Positions 62,674 to 64,000 of a stretch of 64,000 bases of DNA are shown in pieces. The stretch lies in the NCBI GenBank assembly GCA_965230065.1, contig OZ245942.1:1922001-1986000 (forward strand), in the 5' to 3' direction. Positions within the stretch are counted from its first letter, which is position 1, and each line of letters begins with the position of its first letter. The translations under genes were made by a program, and so were the position numbers. Source of the stretch: G965230065 sp965230065 (GTDB taxonomy: Bacteria; Bacteroidota; Bacteroidia; Cytophagales; Cyclobacteriaceae). The notes under the pieces are model-generated. The model was not told the DNA's origin. It saw only the letters and a program-made list of their open reading frames with translations, and searched no databases.

Positions 62674-63323
62674 CTAATAATAATAAAACCTGTATCCTGC
62701 GGTGGCCTGTAACCAGACGTTTTTATACTGGGGAGTTGTAGAGGTTCCATCTCCATTATTATCAAACAAGTCCCATCCGGCTCTTGCACCTATTACAATA
62801 TGTTTAATATTCAGGTCAACCCCACCTGTAAAACACAAGGTATTTTTACGGATATTATTATCATTAATATAATCTTCCGCCTGGCCAACACTCGTGCTTA
62901 CATTCTTAAATTCATATTTCTGTTTCAACAGGTAAGAATATTGAGGGCCAGCCAGCAAGGTCAGAAAACCAACAGGTTTTATTGAAAATAACAGAGGCAC
63001 ATCAATATAATTTGTGGTGTTGCTAAGGTCATACCTGTTGTCAAGTGTACCTCCAGTAGCCTTGAACCCTTTTTGAGAAAACAATATTTCCGGTTGAATC
63101 CCTATAAATTCCCCAATAGGAATTGATAAAAATACACCTGCCGCCAACCCTAATTTAGATTTTGCATCAAATTCTTCCCCTTTTGCGTCATACACATTTG
63201 AGAAATTCGATCCTGCTTTCAGGCCAAACAGAATTCTGTCACGGACCTCTGTTCTATCTTCCTGTGCGTTACTATAGTAAGCCATGCAGGAAAATGCTGC
63301 GATCAATAATATTATTTTTTCAT
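62674..63323 (-). pseudogene. PorT-like outer-membrane beta-barrel protein with a signal-peptide frameshift
   Basis: From ATG at 63323 the frame reads Met-Lys-Lys and stops at TAA (63314-63312). One frame over, IILLIAAFSCMAYYSNAQED continues into a complete eight-strand barrel of the outer-membrane-protein-beta-barrel family (FGLKAGSNFSNVYD, IGIQPEILFSQKGFKA, FLTLLAGPQYSYLLKQ, TAGYRFYYY). If the run of six A after ATG were seven, the product would be MKKIILLIAAFSC and so on, an ideal signal peptide. Translation might also start at TTG 63306 with a shorter signal. The rest of the gene is undamaged over 200 codons. Confidence 0.7.
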
Positions 63324-63371
63324 GTTCTTTGTATTTAAAGTGAATACTGTAACGTTCGCCTCTTTCTGATT

Positions 63372-63824
63372 TTAGTTTTGAGGCACCTCAACGTTTTTAA
63401 CAGTCAGATCTTTAAAAGCCTTACCAAAATTATCCATATCGCTATTAAATTCTGCTTTGAATGTTTCCCATTTGTCTTTGCCCTCTCCTTTGTAGCCATC
63501 CATTTTCATTTTCAAATCGCTGTTTTTTTGTTCCAGTGCAGCTATTTCCTCTTGGTAACCGGCTTTGGCTTCTTCTTTTTCATTTTCAATGCTTGCTTTA
63601 AATTCAGCGATGCTTTGGTCGTTGGCCTCTATCTTGTCAGCCATTTGTTTTCTGTAATTTTTCATATCTGCCAGGTATTCCTGGTTAGCTTTCTCTAAAT
63701 CCTCCTTTGCTTCTTTTACATCATCCTGTGCATTTTCTGCCTTTTGGGCAGGGGTATCACAGCTCGTTAAGATTGCACCTGTTATCATGGTGAATGCTGC
63801 CAGTAATAAGATTGACTTTTTCAT
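63372..63824 (-). CDS. Coiled-coil lipoprotein
   Basis: A 150-residue protein with a lipoprotein signal (MKKSILLLAAFTMITGAILT, lipobox Cys in TSCDTPAQ) and a long acidic coiled coil (AEQ/KEAKEDLEKANQEYLAD, EIAALEQKNSDLKMKM). It resembles Bacteroidetes small stress-linked lipoproteins. It lies 48 bases upstream of the barrel gene on the same strand. Confidence 0.8.
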   Translation of the reverse strand: MKKSILLLAAFTMITGAILTSCDTPAQKAENAQDDVKEAKEDLEKANQEYLADMKNYRKQMADKIEANDQSIAEFKASIENEKEEAKAGYQEEIAALEQKNSDLKMKMDGYKGEGKDKWETFKAEFNSDMDNFGKAFKDLTVKNVEVPQN

Positions 63825-63888
63825 TTTATTTGTATTTAATGAGGTGATATTTTAATTGTTCTTTCTCTATGATGACGGATGTTATCCA

Positions 63889-64000
63889 TCAGAATGTAAG
63901 CTTATGTATCTCTTCTTTCGTCTTAACAAGTTTTACCGGAACCCTGACAAACATATCCTCCTGTTTGCCTTCAAATAACACTAAATGACCCTCTGTGAGC
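63889..64000 (-). CDS. Partial gene, C-terminal end only
   Basis: The minus strand is open from the window edge to TGA at 63891-63889, reading LTEGHLVLFEGKQEDMFVRV and then PVKLVKTKEEIHKLTF. Only the last 36 codons or so are in the window, so no function is assigned. Confidence 0.4.
   Translation of the reverse strand, partial: LTEGHLVLFEGKQEDMFVRVPVKLVKTKEEIHKLTF

Overview
The window looks like a chromosomal segment of a Bacteroidota bacterium, most likely of the Cytophagales type. The signs are Bacteroidetes-type -7 promoter boxes (TAnnTTTG) before several genes, a FecI/FecR/TonB-receptor regulatory set with a DUF4974-type FecR, a TPR/PD40/OmpA lipoprotein with the architecture of PorE, many Sec or lipoprotein signal peptides and outer-membrane barrels, and Bacteroidetes-type PncB and PurM. 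Species cannot be named from sequence alone. No tRNA, rRNA, CRISPR array or complete insertion sequence was seen.

Layout. (1) 1-4.2 kb: iron uptake, with a PepSY membrane protein that carries an in-frame stop, a siderophore TonB receptor with a Fur-like box, and a small Cys-rich protein. (2) 4.6-10.3 kb: metE behind a cobalamin riboswitch, an orphan NarL-type regulator, and an ABC1/UbiB kinase with a phasin-like partner. (3) 10.5-20.3 kb: a nitrate assimilation cluster made of an alginate-export-type porin, two tandem NarK transporters, a fused nitrate reductase (molybdopterin catalytic part plus NADH/FAD/BFD part), and a siroheme-reductase-like protein that lacks the usual iron-sulfur cysteines and ends in a rubredoxin domain. 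Two promoters share three TACGTA sites at identical spacing. (4) 20.3-26.5 kb: accessory DNA on both sides of uvrB, namely an AT-rich membrane-anchored NACHT NTPase on the left, and an HNH nuclease plus an orphan HigA with a decayed HigB on the right. (5) 26.5-43.6 kb: housekeeping and secreted enzymes (tadA, aspS, PIN toxin-antitoxin, nucleoside hydrolase, TIM-barrel protein, esterase, DinB proteins, OmpA lipoproteins, phosphotriesterase-like hydrolase, purM, pncB). (6) 43.7-52.1 kb: a cell-surface-signalling locus (sigma factor, FecR, a separate STN-domain protein with 16-residue repeats, TonB receptor) and a second ECF sigma with a membrane partner. (7) 52.2-64 kb: what looks like a stress region (pirin, cold-shock protein, GH130 glycosidase, two glycosyltransferases, Dps-like protein, AraC regulator, fatty acid desaturase, cupin, YtxH, CsbD-like protein, barrel, coiled-coil lipoprotein).

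Best leads for new biology: the nitrate cluster, where the only nitrite-reductase-like protein has no siroheme/4Fe-4S cysteines; its shared 22/10-bp-spaced operator; the NACHT protein with an N-terminal membrane anchor and a repeat-generated C-terminus; and the STN domain detached from its TonB receptor and joined to a repeat array. Three secreted or membrane proteins near the window's edges and middle are disrupted at their N-termini (one nonsense codon, two single-base homopolymer deletions). The last two could be phase variation, decay or sequencing error. Intergenic spaces are rich in palindromic repeats of several families.
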